Source: Saccharum officinarum
Taxonomy: Eukaryota; Streptophyta; Magnoliopsida; Poales; Poaceae
Length of the DNA: 64,000 bases
Reading direction: 5' to 3'
Assembly (NCBI GenBank): GCA_020631735.1
Contig: CM036167.1
Coordinates: 934,988 to 998,987, forward strand
Positions 12,784 to 25,383 of the stretch are shown in pieces. Each line of letters begins with the position of its first letter. Within the stretch, counting starts at the first letter, position 1. The notes below the pieces were generated by a model. The model was not told the DNA's origin, ran no database searches, and saw only the letters and a list, made by a program, of their open reading frames with translations. The position numbers were made by a program, and so were the translations under genes.

Positions 12784-15700
12784 TCAATAGATGAATTCAC
12801 ATCAAGGATGAATCAAGGCACGTGACGAACTCCTAATAACTTTGCACAAAGAAGACCTAGCTCATTCTTCATGGAAGGAAGAATAGAAGAATCAATAGAA
12901 GCTATGCCTGTCCAAGGTTTGATATGAACCTACAAACCCCAAACCAAACCACCACTATGGCTGCTGAAGTGGACAAACAAATCGATAGGCTATGAGCAAC
13001 ATCAAAGACAACCTAGCATTGAGCTTTCCCAGGACGCAAGCTAGAATGCTGAAGAGAAGCAAGACGCAACCCACCTCATATTAGCCAGAATATGCTTGCT
13101 TTCATCATCTTTGAAAAGACCAGCTCGCACATTGGTAACATGGACCAAGATGACGGGATGCCACTACATTATGGCATACATTCTCGTGCCAACAAACATC
13201 ATTGATCAATGGTCTGCCAATGGTTTCTCGTAAGGTCACAATCATGGTCACACAAAGACACCCTAAGTCATTAAAGATCAAGTTTCCATGCGAGTACCAA
13301 TGAGGTTCCTTCCTCGATCATCAAGAACGGGTGGCGAATCACTAACAAAACAAAGAAGAACAAGTCTCTGCCATGCAGTTGGAAGACAAAGACCATCAAG
13401 GAGGAACTCGACTATGCCTCTCCAATGAACACCAATTCATCGACCAGGAATCAACGAAAATCAAGAAGGGTAGACGAAGAAAAAATATGCAACTATCCGC
13501 ATCAACAAGGGAGAGGTCCTGCTCAACAGTACCTAAAAACTATGAGCCCTCGCCGATGGGTTCAAGCATGGGGGAGGAAGGTCGACTCCTCTAAATATGA
13601 TCCGACCATGCTCTTCCTCCTCTCAAGCTCCCGTAGTTCTGGCACGCTGGTTTGCAATCCCTTTACTCACTATTACTTTGTCTCTATAAGTTTGAATGAC
13701 TTTACAAATTCCATATATGAAAATCAAACTTAATATATAAAATTAAATCAACCCTCAAGAGAAAAAGCAATGGTGAACAATAAAGGTACATTATTTAAAA
13801 TATGGGATAAAAGTTCTAAGCTAATTAAAATGTTAAAACCAACTTTTCTGTAGCATAGAAGATGACCTTTAGCTCCATGACAACACTATCCCTGTTTCAA
13901 ATTATTTGTACATCCCTTCGGGTATGTGTTGTCCACTAATCTTTGTAGGAATGAAACAATGAATGGAGCAGAATGTCCAAACATAATCCCAAGATCCATA
14001 AAAGAAAGAACAAAAAATGGCATAATAAGAGAATGAGAAAGAAGGAGTACAATATAGGAGACAAGATGCTCATGAATAGCTCAAGCAAGGAAAGCTTTAA
14101 ACAGAAAGAAAAGATCACCACAACTCATCTACCCTTCATCACAGAGTGTCATCACACTCCAATAATGAAGGTAACATCTTAAGGTAAGTTGTCATTATTT
14201 AAAAAAGCTTTCCTTTGATCTTGGTAGTCACAAAAAATAAAGAAACAAACATGTTTGAGTTACAACTTTGCTTGATCCAACCTAATTAACTCAACATGTC
14301 TTGTTCCTTAAGTTTGTTCATAGCACCACTTTCTCGATCTCATAGTCTTAACCAAAAGAGTTAAAATGTTACATATTTTATCTTTGGAAGATGATAGTCA
14401 TGTAAAGTTTGATACATCATGTAAAGATGAATAATCCTTCCATAGGTTAAGCAACTCCTATCTTTTTGACAAATGTATTTAAATGCCATATTCATACTCA
14501 TCCTTCTAATCTTATCAACCATGTTGTAAGAATGAATACACATAACATCAACCTTATCATGATTCAATGAGCCTAAGGCTAGAGAAGAATAAATAAAATT
14601 TTAGTTCTGATGGTGTTTTCTACCAACAGAGCCCATGCACTTGATCTCTATCTTGTCTTTATGAGCAGGACACACTTTGAGCAAAGTGTGGGGGAGTTAG
14701 TTAATTCCTCAATTTCTATAAATGAAAATTTTGAGCCTGTTAGACCGAAATCAAAACTCAAAACCAAGATAGGTTTGGAGAAAGAAGGTGACATTACCAA
14801 TATATGCATCATCATAAGAGTCTTTGTCTTCAGAGCGAACTAAGGTACTTGATCAATGAATTTCACAGGAAGAAGTCCTGTTCGGAGGACACAAAAATAT
14901 AAACCCACGCCGGGAGGTAACATCGGTAGTTATCCATATTTACTTTTCAACACTACATGAATTATTTTTATTTTAGCATGTTTACTTTTCTGCATTGGCA
15001 TTGCATTAGAAAAAGAAGAAAAAGTTCATTATTGCATCATAAAATCTTTAAGCCCCATGTGAGTAATTTTTATGGAGTGTAAAAACTCGTAAGAATATTC
15101 GCTGTGGTGGCATAAAAATAAAAAATACTATGCATATTTTCTTTTCTGTATTGTAAAAATAAGAAAATTCAAAAATATATTAGATAGATATCCTGCTAAA
15201 ATTCTACTAATAGTAAATCTGTCTAAACCCACAAGAATAACTAATCTTCGGACAGTTGATCGCTAACCCTTATCCTAACCTGTTCTGAGTTTTGGTGTTC
15301 TTGTTGTCATTTTGCAGGGTGATCAAGAGCAAGTTCACCCGGTCGTCTTCATCCTACTCCACTCATGGATGAGAAGGACATCTATAGGCGAATCCGCTCT
15401 AAGAAAGACCACAACAATATTCAGCTTGGGGGGAAGGACATCCCCCGTGTAACTAGCTAAGTTTTTTTTTTCTATTTGTTATTTACTAAGTTTACATTAT
15501 AGATTGCTAAAAATAATAATAAAAAGATGCATAACAAACTAAAATAAAATAAAAGTTTATCTTATCTAATTAATTATATATAAGGTGTGATCTTAAATCT
15601 TGAAAACGAAATAAAAGGTGTGTCTAGTTTGCTTTAATTTATTTTTAAGAGCTGAATAAAATAAAGAGGACTCAGAATAATCTCTTAAATAAAAATGATA

Positions 15701-16660
15701 AATAGTTGCTCTGTTGTAATTCCTTTCAAGTATCTAGTTTTCAGCCTTGAATTCTCCTGAGTTTTGGATAAAATTCTTTTGATATAAGGATTTACTCTGA
15801 ACCTAAAACTTGTGGGTAGCATATGCTTGATCTAAATTTAGGTAATTGATGGATATGATATGAGAAGGTTTGAGCTACTATTTATCTTGTTCTAATGACA
15901 CTAAAGTTCTGGAGATTTATCTTTTAAAAAATAGAAAAAATGCTATATGATGAGTTCCTATATGACAGAGCATGAATTCCCACCAGAGCCATACATGTTA
16001 GTTAGGCTAGAAAAACTTCCGCATATATGTTGCTTGCTTTTGCATTGAGTTTTATCAAGCTTTGTTGACCTTTATGAGAGGTTTGTCATGCTCTTAAAAT
16101 CAAGATCATGTACCCACCACCTAGATATGCAGTACTCCTACACTGGGGGTAGGTGCAAAACATGCCTTCCATCTAGATCCACCCAAAAATGTTTTACTCC
16201 TACACTAGGGGTGAACACAAAAACATGCTTGTTAAGTTTTTCATCCACCGAATAAATGCTCCAAAGTTCTTGTTGCTATCTCTCAAAGTTTTGTTGCAGA
16301 AAAGAGGCTTGAGGCTATGCAAAAGTTATTCATAAAATAAGATAAGAAAAAAAGGAGTTGAGAAAAAATAGACAAGTATCCGAGATATTGAAAACAATGG
16401 GTACTTAGATGCCCGCCAGAGTAAAAAAGATGAATAAGATAGCCCCTGCTCTCTAGCAAGTGTTCCAATGATCAAAAGAGAGATAAGTTTTCAAGGAGAA
16501 AAGTAGAATTAGGTTAGCCACCATATATATCTTTCATATATCCTCACACATGTACATCTTGATTTGATTGTATGACTCAACTCTCTTTGGATCCATTGTT
16601 TGACTTTACAATATATGCGTTGCAAGTATTCTCTAACTTTCTCCCTACCTATGAACTCCA
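12784..16660 (+). mobile_element. Degenerate Athila/Tat-like element (3' half)
   Basis: No long open frame survives. An integrase C-terminal relic is readable at about 13958-14100. Near 14683 there is AAAGTGTGGGGGAG, a phrase typical of grass Athila-type elements. From 14870 the sequence is the same 3' non-coding family seen reversed at 42456-44268 and 56053-56500: TTTTGGTGTTCTTGTTG near 15290, TTTACTCCTACACTAGGGGT near 16190. It ends where the element at 16661 begins. Confidence 0.65.
13955..14105 (+). pseudogene. Athila-type integrase C-terminal relic
   Basis: The frame contains KRKNKKWHNKRMRKKEYNIG followed by DKMLMNSS. This corresponds to the segment K-WHDKRI-K-F-GDKVLLFNS that ends integrase in plant Athila elements. 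Upstream and downstream reading frames are destroyed. It shows that a pol-bearing Athila-like element once stood here. Confidence 0.6.
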
Positions 16661-18180
16661 TGTTGGCGGTCGTTATCGACACATTTATACCGCCAACATA
16701 AGTCCAAAAAGGAGGGAAACATACACTTCTATATACATATACCATTGCTACTGATATGTTTCCACTTGTACCGGTAGATTTGACATGTTGCAAAAACATA
16801 CACTGGAAACAAGTGAAACAGGACAAGAAAGGCGCTTTCTGGAAGGCGTAAAGAAGCCAAAGAAGGGAAGAAGCCCAACTAGGTGACCAAACCAGGGCCA
16901 ACCCACCTCGGCACTAAAGTCCAGGCCAAGTAGAGGAGTCACCGCATGAAGGACGAGGCGGGCCGAGCCACTGCCTCAGTCCATCTCGCGCGTGTCGACA
17001 CATTGAATGCCAAGGCTAGCGGTGCGAGGTGCGCCAAGGAATATTCCCTCTAAACCGACCAAGCCCAGCCTATATAAGATAGGGGGAGGGGCTCACACAC
17101 ACACACACCCCTCACTACACATTTCACACTCTCACTTGAGCTCCCTCTCTCCACTCCACCTCTCCACTCTTCAGGTTAGAATTAGTCTAGTAGAAGTAGT
17201 AGAGGAGTAGAGAAGCTACCTTGGAGGGCTTGGCTCCTTGGAGAAGAATTGGTAAGAATAGAAGAGTTATCTTTTCTCCAAATAGTCATGTCTTCATCTT
17301 ATGAATATAGTTTGTGTTGTGAACTAGAGTATAGTCATGTTGATATATTCGTGATATATGAACTAGAATATAGTCCCTATGTCATGTTCATATCATACTT
17401 GGCTCAATGCTTTATCGTTCATACCATGTTCATGAAAAGATTAGACTTATGTTGAGATGGTGGTTCATCATGCTTTCGAGTACACCCAAGTCCTTTACCT
17501 ATCGATCCATAGGGTCGGGGACCCGGGCGGATTTGGGTGGTTCCTATGTATGCGGGCGAGGTGCCCAGATATGTAGGGGCGGGTGAATGCATTTCATGTC
17601 CCACGATTGAGGGGTAGGCGGCAGGTGTTGACAGCCATGCCCGTCCTTCGTAATCCCCCATGTTCGGCCACAGTATAGGAGTACGTAAATTGTCACATGA
17701 GGTTGCTGACAAACAAGTACTCGATGGCCTCTAGATTCATCTCACATTGGCCTAGCTCTAACTCATGTACATGTATGATTACTTTGCTCATAGCATATAA
17801 CTATATTAAGATATAGCTACTCCTCGTAGGACATTCTTTTATTCTTTATTCATTCTTCCTCTCCCCCAGAGTGGAGTGTCAGATGTGTATGTGTGTGTCC
17901 ACTATCTATACTACGATTGTTTACCCCTGTATGCTCATCTAGTTAGTTATGCACGTATGTCTATCTTACTCGTATCAATACTAGAACTCTTATTATCATG
18001 CCTTCCTATGGGAAAATATAAATAACGATACCATGATAATACTTCTAGGTAAAATGCTACAACGATGGATCCATGCGCTTGCGGATAACCACTGTAAATG
18101 TTATGACTTATCGGTTGATATTTCTGAGTATTGCTGCTAGGATAAACCAATTCTAGTAGCGATGCTAGGGAATGCCAACA
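16661..18180 (+). mobile_element. 5' LTR of Athila-like element
   Basis: Starts TGTTGGC and ends GCCAACA, a perfect short inverted repeat. Length 1520 bp. It is closely repeated at 27226-28769. A TATATAAGA box at 17071 lies before an AC microsatellite and a CT-rich leader. A 24-base segment present in the 3' copy (near 27535-27560) is absent here. The left 5-base flank is CTCCA. Confidence 0.9.
17071..17080 (+). promoter_or_regulatory. LTR TATA box
   Basis: CCTATATAAGATAGGGGGAGG. The same sequence occurs at 27660 in the partner LTR, both followed by a CA run and a CT-rich leader. Confidence 0.65.
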
Positions 18181-18188
18181 GGCGTTTC

Positions 18189-18206
18189 TGACACCGTTAC
18201 CATGGG
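18189..18206 (+). promoter_or_regulatory. Primer-binding site, degenerate tRNA-Asp type
   Basis: TGACACCGTTACCATGGG, eight bases after the LTR end, differs at few positions from TGGCGCCGTTGCCGGGG, the tRNA-Asp primer site common in plant Athila/Tat elements. Confidence 0.6.
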
Positions 18207-18402
18207 TGGGCCTAAACCCCCATTCTTGGTGATCGTGTTAAGAAATGCCAACAAGTATTTCTAGCGCTGTTACTAGGGAAGGCAATGGATAATAAGACTC
18301 TAGCATGATATGATCATGATAGCTTGCATGTATGGTAGCCATTTTCTCATACAGGCTAATCTTCTATGTTTTCTGCTGTTGTGGGTGAAAACAGGATAGT
18401 GC

Positions 18403-19768
18403 ATGAGTGGTTTCGACTTGCCGGATAACTTTGTTCCAGATCCAAAGGCACTCCTAAGGAAGAAGGGGTCTCGTGCCTCTGCTTCTTCTGCCACTCCACC
18501 GACAACTAAACCACTCATTCCTGTACCAATTGCTACCAACGCTATGGCCCAGAAGTCACTCCGTGAGTTCTCCGTCCCGACTGTTGCCAACGTGCCTACT
18601 AGGCCCGTTGTCAACATCGGTGACAAGAATTTCGAACTTAGGACCGGGCTAATCACCATGGTGCAGTCCAGTCCATTCTATGGACTGCCCAATGAGGATG
18701 CCAACGCTCACTTGGCACACTTCCTTGAATTATGCGACACAATCGTCATCAAAGACGTCGCACCTGAGGCTATGAGGCTCCGTCTGTTTCCATTCTTCCT
18801 TGTGGGGAAGGCAAAATAGTGGTTATACAAGGACAAGAAAGTTGTGAACACCTAGAGCAAATGCTTTGCGACATTCCTTGCGAAATTCTTCCCTATAGGC
18901 AAAACCAATGCCCTGCGGGGAAGAATCGCTAACTTTCAGCAAATTTCAATGGAACTCATCTCTGAGGCATGGGAGAGGCTGAAGAATACATCCAAGCATG
19001 CCCTCATCATGGGATGAAGAACTGGCTGGTTCTCTAGAACTTCTACAATGGGTTAACACCCATGTCGAAGGGGCACCTAGACACCACTGTTGGTGGCGCA
19101 TTTCTGTCGCTCACCACCGACGGGGCTACAACCCTGATCGAGAAGATGGTTGCAAATCAAGGCTGCGGGGAGGACAGAACCCCAGCTAAAACACAAAAAG
19201 ACATGCATACCGTGAAGGAGACGGATATGCTTGCTGCAAAAATAGATCTGCTCCTCAAGAAGTTTGACGAGCGTGCCACAGACGTCAACATTGGCATCGT
19301 CAAGGCCATGGATTCACAAATGACGTGCGAAGTCTGTGGTAATATTGGCCACTCAGGGAATGTCTGCCCCGAGACCCACGAAGAGACACAATACATCAAC
19401 AACGGGTATCGTCAACAAGGAGGAGGCAACAATAATGGCTGGAGCAACCTCGTCCACCATTCCAAGGTAATTCTAATTATAATTCAAATTTCAATTCGAA
19501 TCACCCTTCCACTTAAGGATTTGGTGCTAGGCCAAGCTAAAATAAAAACCTTACCAAAAAGATGCTAAATAATAATAAAATATTAGAGAATATCAACTTG
19601 AAAATAGAAAGTTTAGCTTCCTCTGTTAAGAATCAATTGAGCTTTAACAAAATGATAGAAACACAATTAACTCAAGTAGCTGCCGCTATTCCTGTCAACA
19701 ACACAGGGAAAATCCTGGGGCAACCCGAGAATTCCCCTGAGCTTATTCATGCAGCTGCAGATGAATAA
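18403..19768 (+). pseudogene. Athila-like gag (broken)
   Basis: Begins MSGFDLPDNFVPDPKALLRK and runs through a retrotransposon-gag core (AMAQKSLREFS, GDKNFELRTGLITMVQ, EDANAHLAHFLELCDT). It then meets stops and frame changes between about 18817 and 19060. It resumes with the second half (TVGGAFLSLTTDGATTLIEKM) and an intact CCHC zinc knuckle CEVCGNIGHSGNVC near 19327-19368. The tail is poorly preserved and ends by 19768. Gag forms the particle and binds the element RNA. The minus-strand homologue at 57962-59223 has the same architecture. No protease, RT or integrase follows. Confidence 0.85.
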
Positions 19769-20157
19769 AGGAGGAAGAAGTCTTGCCGACGAACTATAAA
19801 TGTCAAACCCTTGACAATAGGATAATTGGTACTTATCTAAAAAAATTAAAATTAAAATATTTTCAAAATCCAAAAAAATTAAAATTTAGTTTTCAAAACA
19901 ATAAGATTTTCTGTTATCATTTCTCTTTTTTAAAAAATATTTTCAAAAAATCCAAAATGGCTTCTAGTTTTATTGAAAAATCAAAAATGGGAGGAAAAAT
20001 TTGAACCAGCAGCAGCCCCCAACGGCCATGAGCAAGAGGTGGCCATTGGAAGCCAACGGCCAAAGGGGGGCAGAGCTGGGCCCATGGGGGTGCACACGCG
20101 CTAGGGACACGGCCGCGCCCTAGCTGCAGCCGCTGCTGGCCAGCCAAAGCCCAATGG
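19769..20157 (+). other. Spacer between gag and inserted solo LTR; no gene
   Basis: AT-rich to 20000, then GC-rich (GCGCGCTAGGGACACGGCC). No PR, RT or integrase motif in any frame. The final AATGG is the left target-site copy of the solo LTR. Confidence 0.6.
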
Positions 20158-23100
20158 TGTCACACCGCAAAATTTCTATTTTGGGTTATGCATGGGAAAC
20201 ACTAAATAAATAAATGCTTTAATATTCGAATAAAATTTTCTAAGTTTAGTTTATGATAGCATCAATTAGTTAAAGAAAAAAATGAGAAAAAAATATGAGG
20301 ATCTTTAAATTTTTCTAAACTAATTTGACGGGCTGTTGTTTGATGTGATGTTTGCTTGTTAACTCTTATGTGTTCAGAGTGAGCAAGGTCTTTAAAAATA
20401 CGTTTAGTAGGTCGATCTTTCTTCTCTAGCATGCCTTTATCTTTTTCTATAATCAATATTCCTTGTTTCTCATATCAAGTTTTCATCGGGAGCTTACTAA
20501 AAATCTTCTCTTTTGTAATGCAAATTACTCCTTTCAGTTTCTCACTCATCAATCAATCTCTATAAACTCCTCGGGAATTTTTCTAGCTTTTTCTAGAATT
20601 TGTTCCTACTTTTCTATGAGCATAATCTAATTTTTAGATGCTCCAAATTATTTTATCATGAGTTCCAAATACTTTATCTGGGTTCCTCATGGTCTAAAAT
20701 ATCTCTCAGAATTTTTCTCAAGTTGTTGGAGCTTTCAGAGTATTTTTCGTGGCTTAAATAATAATTCTAGACTTTTCTAGAATTATTTTATCCATGAAAT
20801 TAATTAATTCCGAAAATAATAAATCTCTCATTTTATCCCAACGCTCAAAGCCCATGATCTCTAAGGCTAATGCATTTATTTACTAATGGGCCTTAATGTC
20901 TATTTAGGCCTATTAGTGGAGGTGGACGGTACAACATCAATTAGTACCATATTACTAGTTGATGTGAATGTGGAGAGTTTTCATCCCTATAAGTATGTAC
21001 CTACCCCATGGGCAAAGCATACCAAAACTACCGTAAGAGGAGCCCCTAATTTGAGAAATCTCTCGTGTAGTAAATTAAATATTTCTCCTTCTTCTCGTAT
21101 TGTCCCTAGGCCGAGGCCCTTGAGATGGATGGAGGTAGAAGATGAAGTATTTACGGTTCTACCACTGGTTCGTAATATCTTTATCGTTTCTTCGTTTTAA
21201 TTCTGTTTTGCTCCATTTTAGTTGCATTAGTTTCGTATAGTTGCGCTCTACGCAGTAGTGTTAATGTTTTCTTGTCAGATGTTTTTTTTCATATATAGCT
21301 AAATATTAGATTAATTAATATGCTTGTAATTAGTTTTTAATTTATAATCTGCTTAGTCTAAACACATTTTAAATATAAAACTAGTATAGGCGTTCACTTG
21401 TTTACTTTCTTTTCATAAAAGAAATGTATTTGCTTATAGACGATTCTCTAAACATTCATAAATAATATATGACTGGATTTAACATGGTATTTTAATTAAA
21501 AAATATAATTTAACTAAGTTAATATCCTTCGCATGATTTTGTTCAATTAAAAATAAAACATGTGCATAGTCTTTGTTATCTTTTATAATATAATATAAAA
21601 CCCGGTAGTTTCACTATCGTAGCTCTGGTTTAGTCTGTTTCGGTGGCGCTAGTTTTAGTCTGCATGATTTAAATGTTTTGAGTCTTATAATCTAAAATAT
21701 TGTTGTTATTGATGTTTATGTGCAACTAGTTTTCTAATTTAAATACAATTTGATTTATTTAATAGCGTTCATTAAAAACAACTTAGGGTTGTAATTCCGT
21801 GTTTGTCGCGTTGCTACCTCACTCTCCGTAATCTGCATGCTAGCAATGACTTTTATCACGTTATGTATTTATGAATTTAATCATGTTAATTTAATTAAAG
21901 TTTATAAAATGCCTTTTCTTTAGCTAAAAGCAACTTAGCATCTAATCTTTGATCTTTTATAAAGTAAATGTTAACTTCATTAACACCAACCTTAATGTGT
22001 TTTTATTAATTATAATTTGTTTAGTTAAACATAAAACATATAATTAGTTTGGGTAATATTTATTTAATGTCTTTTTGAGTTAAAGACAATTTAGGTCTAT
22101 ACTTCGGTCTTTTATAATAAATATTAATATGATTAATACCAACATAAATGACTTTTCAATTATGAATTGATTTGTTCAACCATGAATCATAAATGCATTT
22201 GTTTAGCTTTTATCCCATGATCTAGGTTTTCTAATTAATAAATGTTTAAATGATTTAAATGATACACATTCTTTTACTTATAAACAAAATGTGAATATGG
22301 TTTAACTTCGGCTTTGATAAGTTAATATAATTTGGTCAATTCCACTTTAAAACATCCGTCACCTCTTTTCATTAAATAAAATAAATCAATCGTAAAGTTT
22401 GCTCTTTTAGTTATGCTGTAAACCTCGATAGACGTGTCCTCGGTAACAATAGCTCCGTTCTTAGTCATTCTTGCGCTCTCGTGATCGTAGCAACGAACCG
22501 TGACGCTTAGTGCGCGCTCTTTTAAAGCGTCTCTTTTGTTTGGTATGTTGTTCTTAGTTGTGTTTATTGTCTGTTTGTTCTGATTGATTGCTACGAGTAG
22601 AAGAAGCATGGTTAATTAGTGCCGAAGACGAGGAGCTGAGGACCGACAGTCGAAGCAAAAGGACTTGAGACCAGAAGATAGCAGTTGAAGGGTTTGAGCA
22701 ACTAGACTTTGGGAATAAGGAAAGTATAACATGGGACCATCCTTGTTGTCCTATTCACTGAAATTATCATACATATGCATGTGTCCTCCTTGACAACCAT
22801 AGAGATTATAACTTAGCTATTGATATCTTGTTTCCTTGTCACCCATGGGTTGTGCATTTAGGTAGCTATTGCTAGCGCTTAATTATGAACGATGATCTTG
22901 TAATTGGATTAATGAATTATGCGACCAACCTTTAACGATGATTTTACTACTGTTAAAAGGGGGCTAGAGCAAGAGGTTATATTGTTACTCTGGTTTCTCT
23001 CCATAAGGACTTACCTGTAAGTGATAACCGGGACATACAATATAGCTGTGGGGGCTATATGGCTCTGGCTCTAGTTGTTCAAGAGACCTTTTCTAGCTTG

Positions 23101-23969
23101 TTAGTGGTTACCTTAATTGGCGTAAGAATAGCTTGACACGTTGGGTGCAGGACAACCTCTAGTCTATGAGTATAGCCAAGAAGGAATTATGCCATTTGAA
23201 AAGGGGGTTCCTACATCTGCCTGCCGAGTGAATCTAATGGCCCTAACTTATTAGACGACCTTTTGAATGGCTTTATATGGTTTTCAGTGTTTTGGGAGTA
23301 ATTAACCCATGCATTTGGAAATTATGACTCACAGTGAAAGTGTACACCTCTACGCAGAGTTAAAAACTGGTATACTAGCCTTGCTCACAGATACGAGCGG
23401 CCTTGGAGATTCTTACAGAATAGTTGATCACTATTGTTATATCATGCTTAATTATTGTTGTTATTATTATGCTCATGTTAATGCTATTCATTATCCTTAT
23501 TACAATTGATCATTGGTTCATTAATGGGAAGTGAATTATCTTGATGCTACTCAATTGCTAATTATATGATGATTAAAAGCTAAACGTAGTCAAATAGTGT
23601 CTAGCCTTTTGTGCCTCATGAACCCTATGTTATACTTGTTGAGTTCGACATAGACTCACCCTTGCTATCCCCCCACACCTCAGTGTGTAGTGAGGTGCTG
23701 CTCAGAAGAAGGATAAAGAGGTAGTGGAGTTTCCAGAAGTCTTTCAGAAGTGTTTGGCATACGGAGCCACCAGTCAGTCGTCCCTGAGAAGAATGGAGCC
23801 TGAAGTTTAGTCATAGTTCCGCGATACTCTGATGTAAGTGTTAATATAGCTATGTATACGTTATATAATAATATTGTTTTTGATACTTTTTCATTCTGAC
23901 ATATGTGTGGACTTTCTGGGCACACATATGATTAGCCTGGTTTTGTTCTTTAGAAAACCAGGTGTGACA
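20158..23969 (+). mobile_element. Solo LTR, 3812 bp, TSD AATGG
   Basis: Starts TGTCACACC, ends GGTGTGACA, and is flanked by AATGG at 20153-20157 and 23970-23974. The 3' third (22700-23400) matches the LTRs at 9795 and 44274: AGTATAACATGG, CTCTCCATAAGGACTTA, the palindromic block at 23331-23380. The 5' two thirds are unlike them and are rich in A and T. There is no internal domain. It splits the Athila-like element between gag and the ORF-1-like gene, so it is younger than that element. Confidence 0.92.
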
Positions 23970-24016
23970 AATGGCTCCTAGCCATTACCTCTCCCCCTTC
24001 AGCGGTTGCGCTCGGC

Positions 24017-24025
24017 TATAAAAAG
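24017..24025 (+). promoter_or_regulatory. TATA box before the ATHILA ORF-1-like gene
   Basis: CGGCTATAAAAAGCC stands about 210 bases before the ORF-1 start, followed by a C-rich, A-rich leader with no long frame. It is not inside any LTR that I can define, so it could be an internal promoter of the Athila-like element. Confidence 0.45.
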
Positions 24026-24226
24026 CCTAGAGGGCCCGGAGTGAACTACACCACTCTAGTCCCTCACTCTCTCCCATTTCCACCACTCACATCTCCAACA
24101 AATTTGAGAGCCACAAAACCTCTGCAAATTTCCAAGCTCAAGAAAGCTCTCAGGTGAAAATTTTCCATATTTCCACTCACACCTTTCACACCCAAGAAAT
24201 AGCCTAGTTCACCTTGCTTTGCCGAG

Positions 24227-25383
24227 ATGAGGAGGAGGTTCGGGAAGGCGATGGCGGGAGTAAAGAGAGCTATAGGAGGGAGCTCCAAGCACTCCCATGG
24301 AAGCTCTAGCTCCCGCTATGCCGAGCCCAATGAGCCCAAGGAAACCCCGTTGCAAGAAGAGGAAGAAGAAGAGGAGGAAGAAGAAGAGGAAGGTCCACCG
24401 ACAGGAACCCCGCAAGTGGAGCATAGGGTGGATGATGCAGATGCGCCCTACCTCAACTTGAAGGGAGATCGGGAGATACAAGCATACAAACTCATCAAGA
24501 GCCATGTGTTCGTCCACACGCCGACATACGACCCCAACCTTCTCCAAAAGATAGGCATGGACACCGAATTCGCCACTATTTGGAGAGCTATTGGGTGGGA
24601 AAACATTAATCCTATGGATGAAATGGGTTCCCGCCAATTAACAATTCAGTTTCTATGCAAACTAGTGGAAGATCAAAATGGGATCTCTTTCCATTTATTT
24701 CAAAAAGAATACAATGTTTCATGGAAGGATCTTAGCTTGCATCTAGGGTTCCATAAAAGATGCTCTATTGAAACCGATCATGCCCTCTATGATTTTAACC
24801 GCAATAAATTTTGGGGGAAATTTCGGATGAAATAGTTGTCGGTACCTTCAAACCTCATAATACCCAAATTCAACATCCTACTTTGAGGTTCATGCATCGG
24901 TGGATTGCTATGACTCTTTTCCCTAGTCATGACATAAGATGGATTAGAGCCCCAGAATTAAAAATGCTTTATGTCGTGGTCAAAAAGATTAAAGTTGCTC
25001 CCATTAGAGAAATGTTTCATCATTGGTTAGATATTATCAAGAATTCTACTGCTATCACTTGTACCTCCCTTGTAACACGTATTGCTGCTAGTGTTGGTGC
25101 GTTGGATGAGGGAGATGTCAATTACATTGAGATCCCATGCATCATCATCAATAAACATTACTTGATACAAGGACATAATTTGAAAACCAATGCAGCTAGG
25201 GAGCTTTTGTATACTTTCTCTGGCTATACAAACACGATTCGGTTACCTAACTCGGATCTACATTTGTACAAGTGCCAGAAGTTAACCTTTGATCTTGAGA
25301 CCACAAAGGAGTCTTGCAAGAAAAGTGTTTCTGGCAGGGTCACAAGGAGCAGAACCAGGAAGAAAGTCGCATCCAGTTCCTAG
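24227..25383 (+). pseudogene. ATHILA ORF-1-like protein (one frameshift)
   Basis: The first frame (24227-24835) starts MRRRFGKAMAGVKRAI, carries a Glu-rich run from GAA/GAG repeats near 24355-24400, and then the segment IGMDTEFATIWRAIGWENIN, QLTIQFLCKL, LSLHLGFHKRC. The second frame (24811-25383) continues RFMHRWIAMTLFP, LKMLYVVVKKIKVAP and ends in a basic TRSRTRKK tail. The break is a one-base change near 24820. This order resembles the ATHILA ORF-1 family of plant Ty3 elements, whose function is unknown. A Gln-rich tail (25640-25740) may have followed. Assignment to the family is by recall of its motif pattern; moderate certainty. Confidence 0.7.

Noticed and set aside
16748..16942. Minus-strand frames in the Athila-like LTR (also 27331-27743)
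   Set aside because: Both LTR copies give them; no domain, and they run against the transcribed strand.
24209..24637. Minus-strand frame of 142 codons opposite the ORF-1-like gene
   Set aside because: It is the antisense of the Glu-rich repeat and the coding strand; the sense frame has the family motifs.
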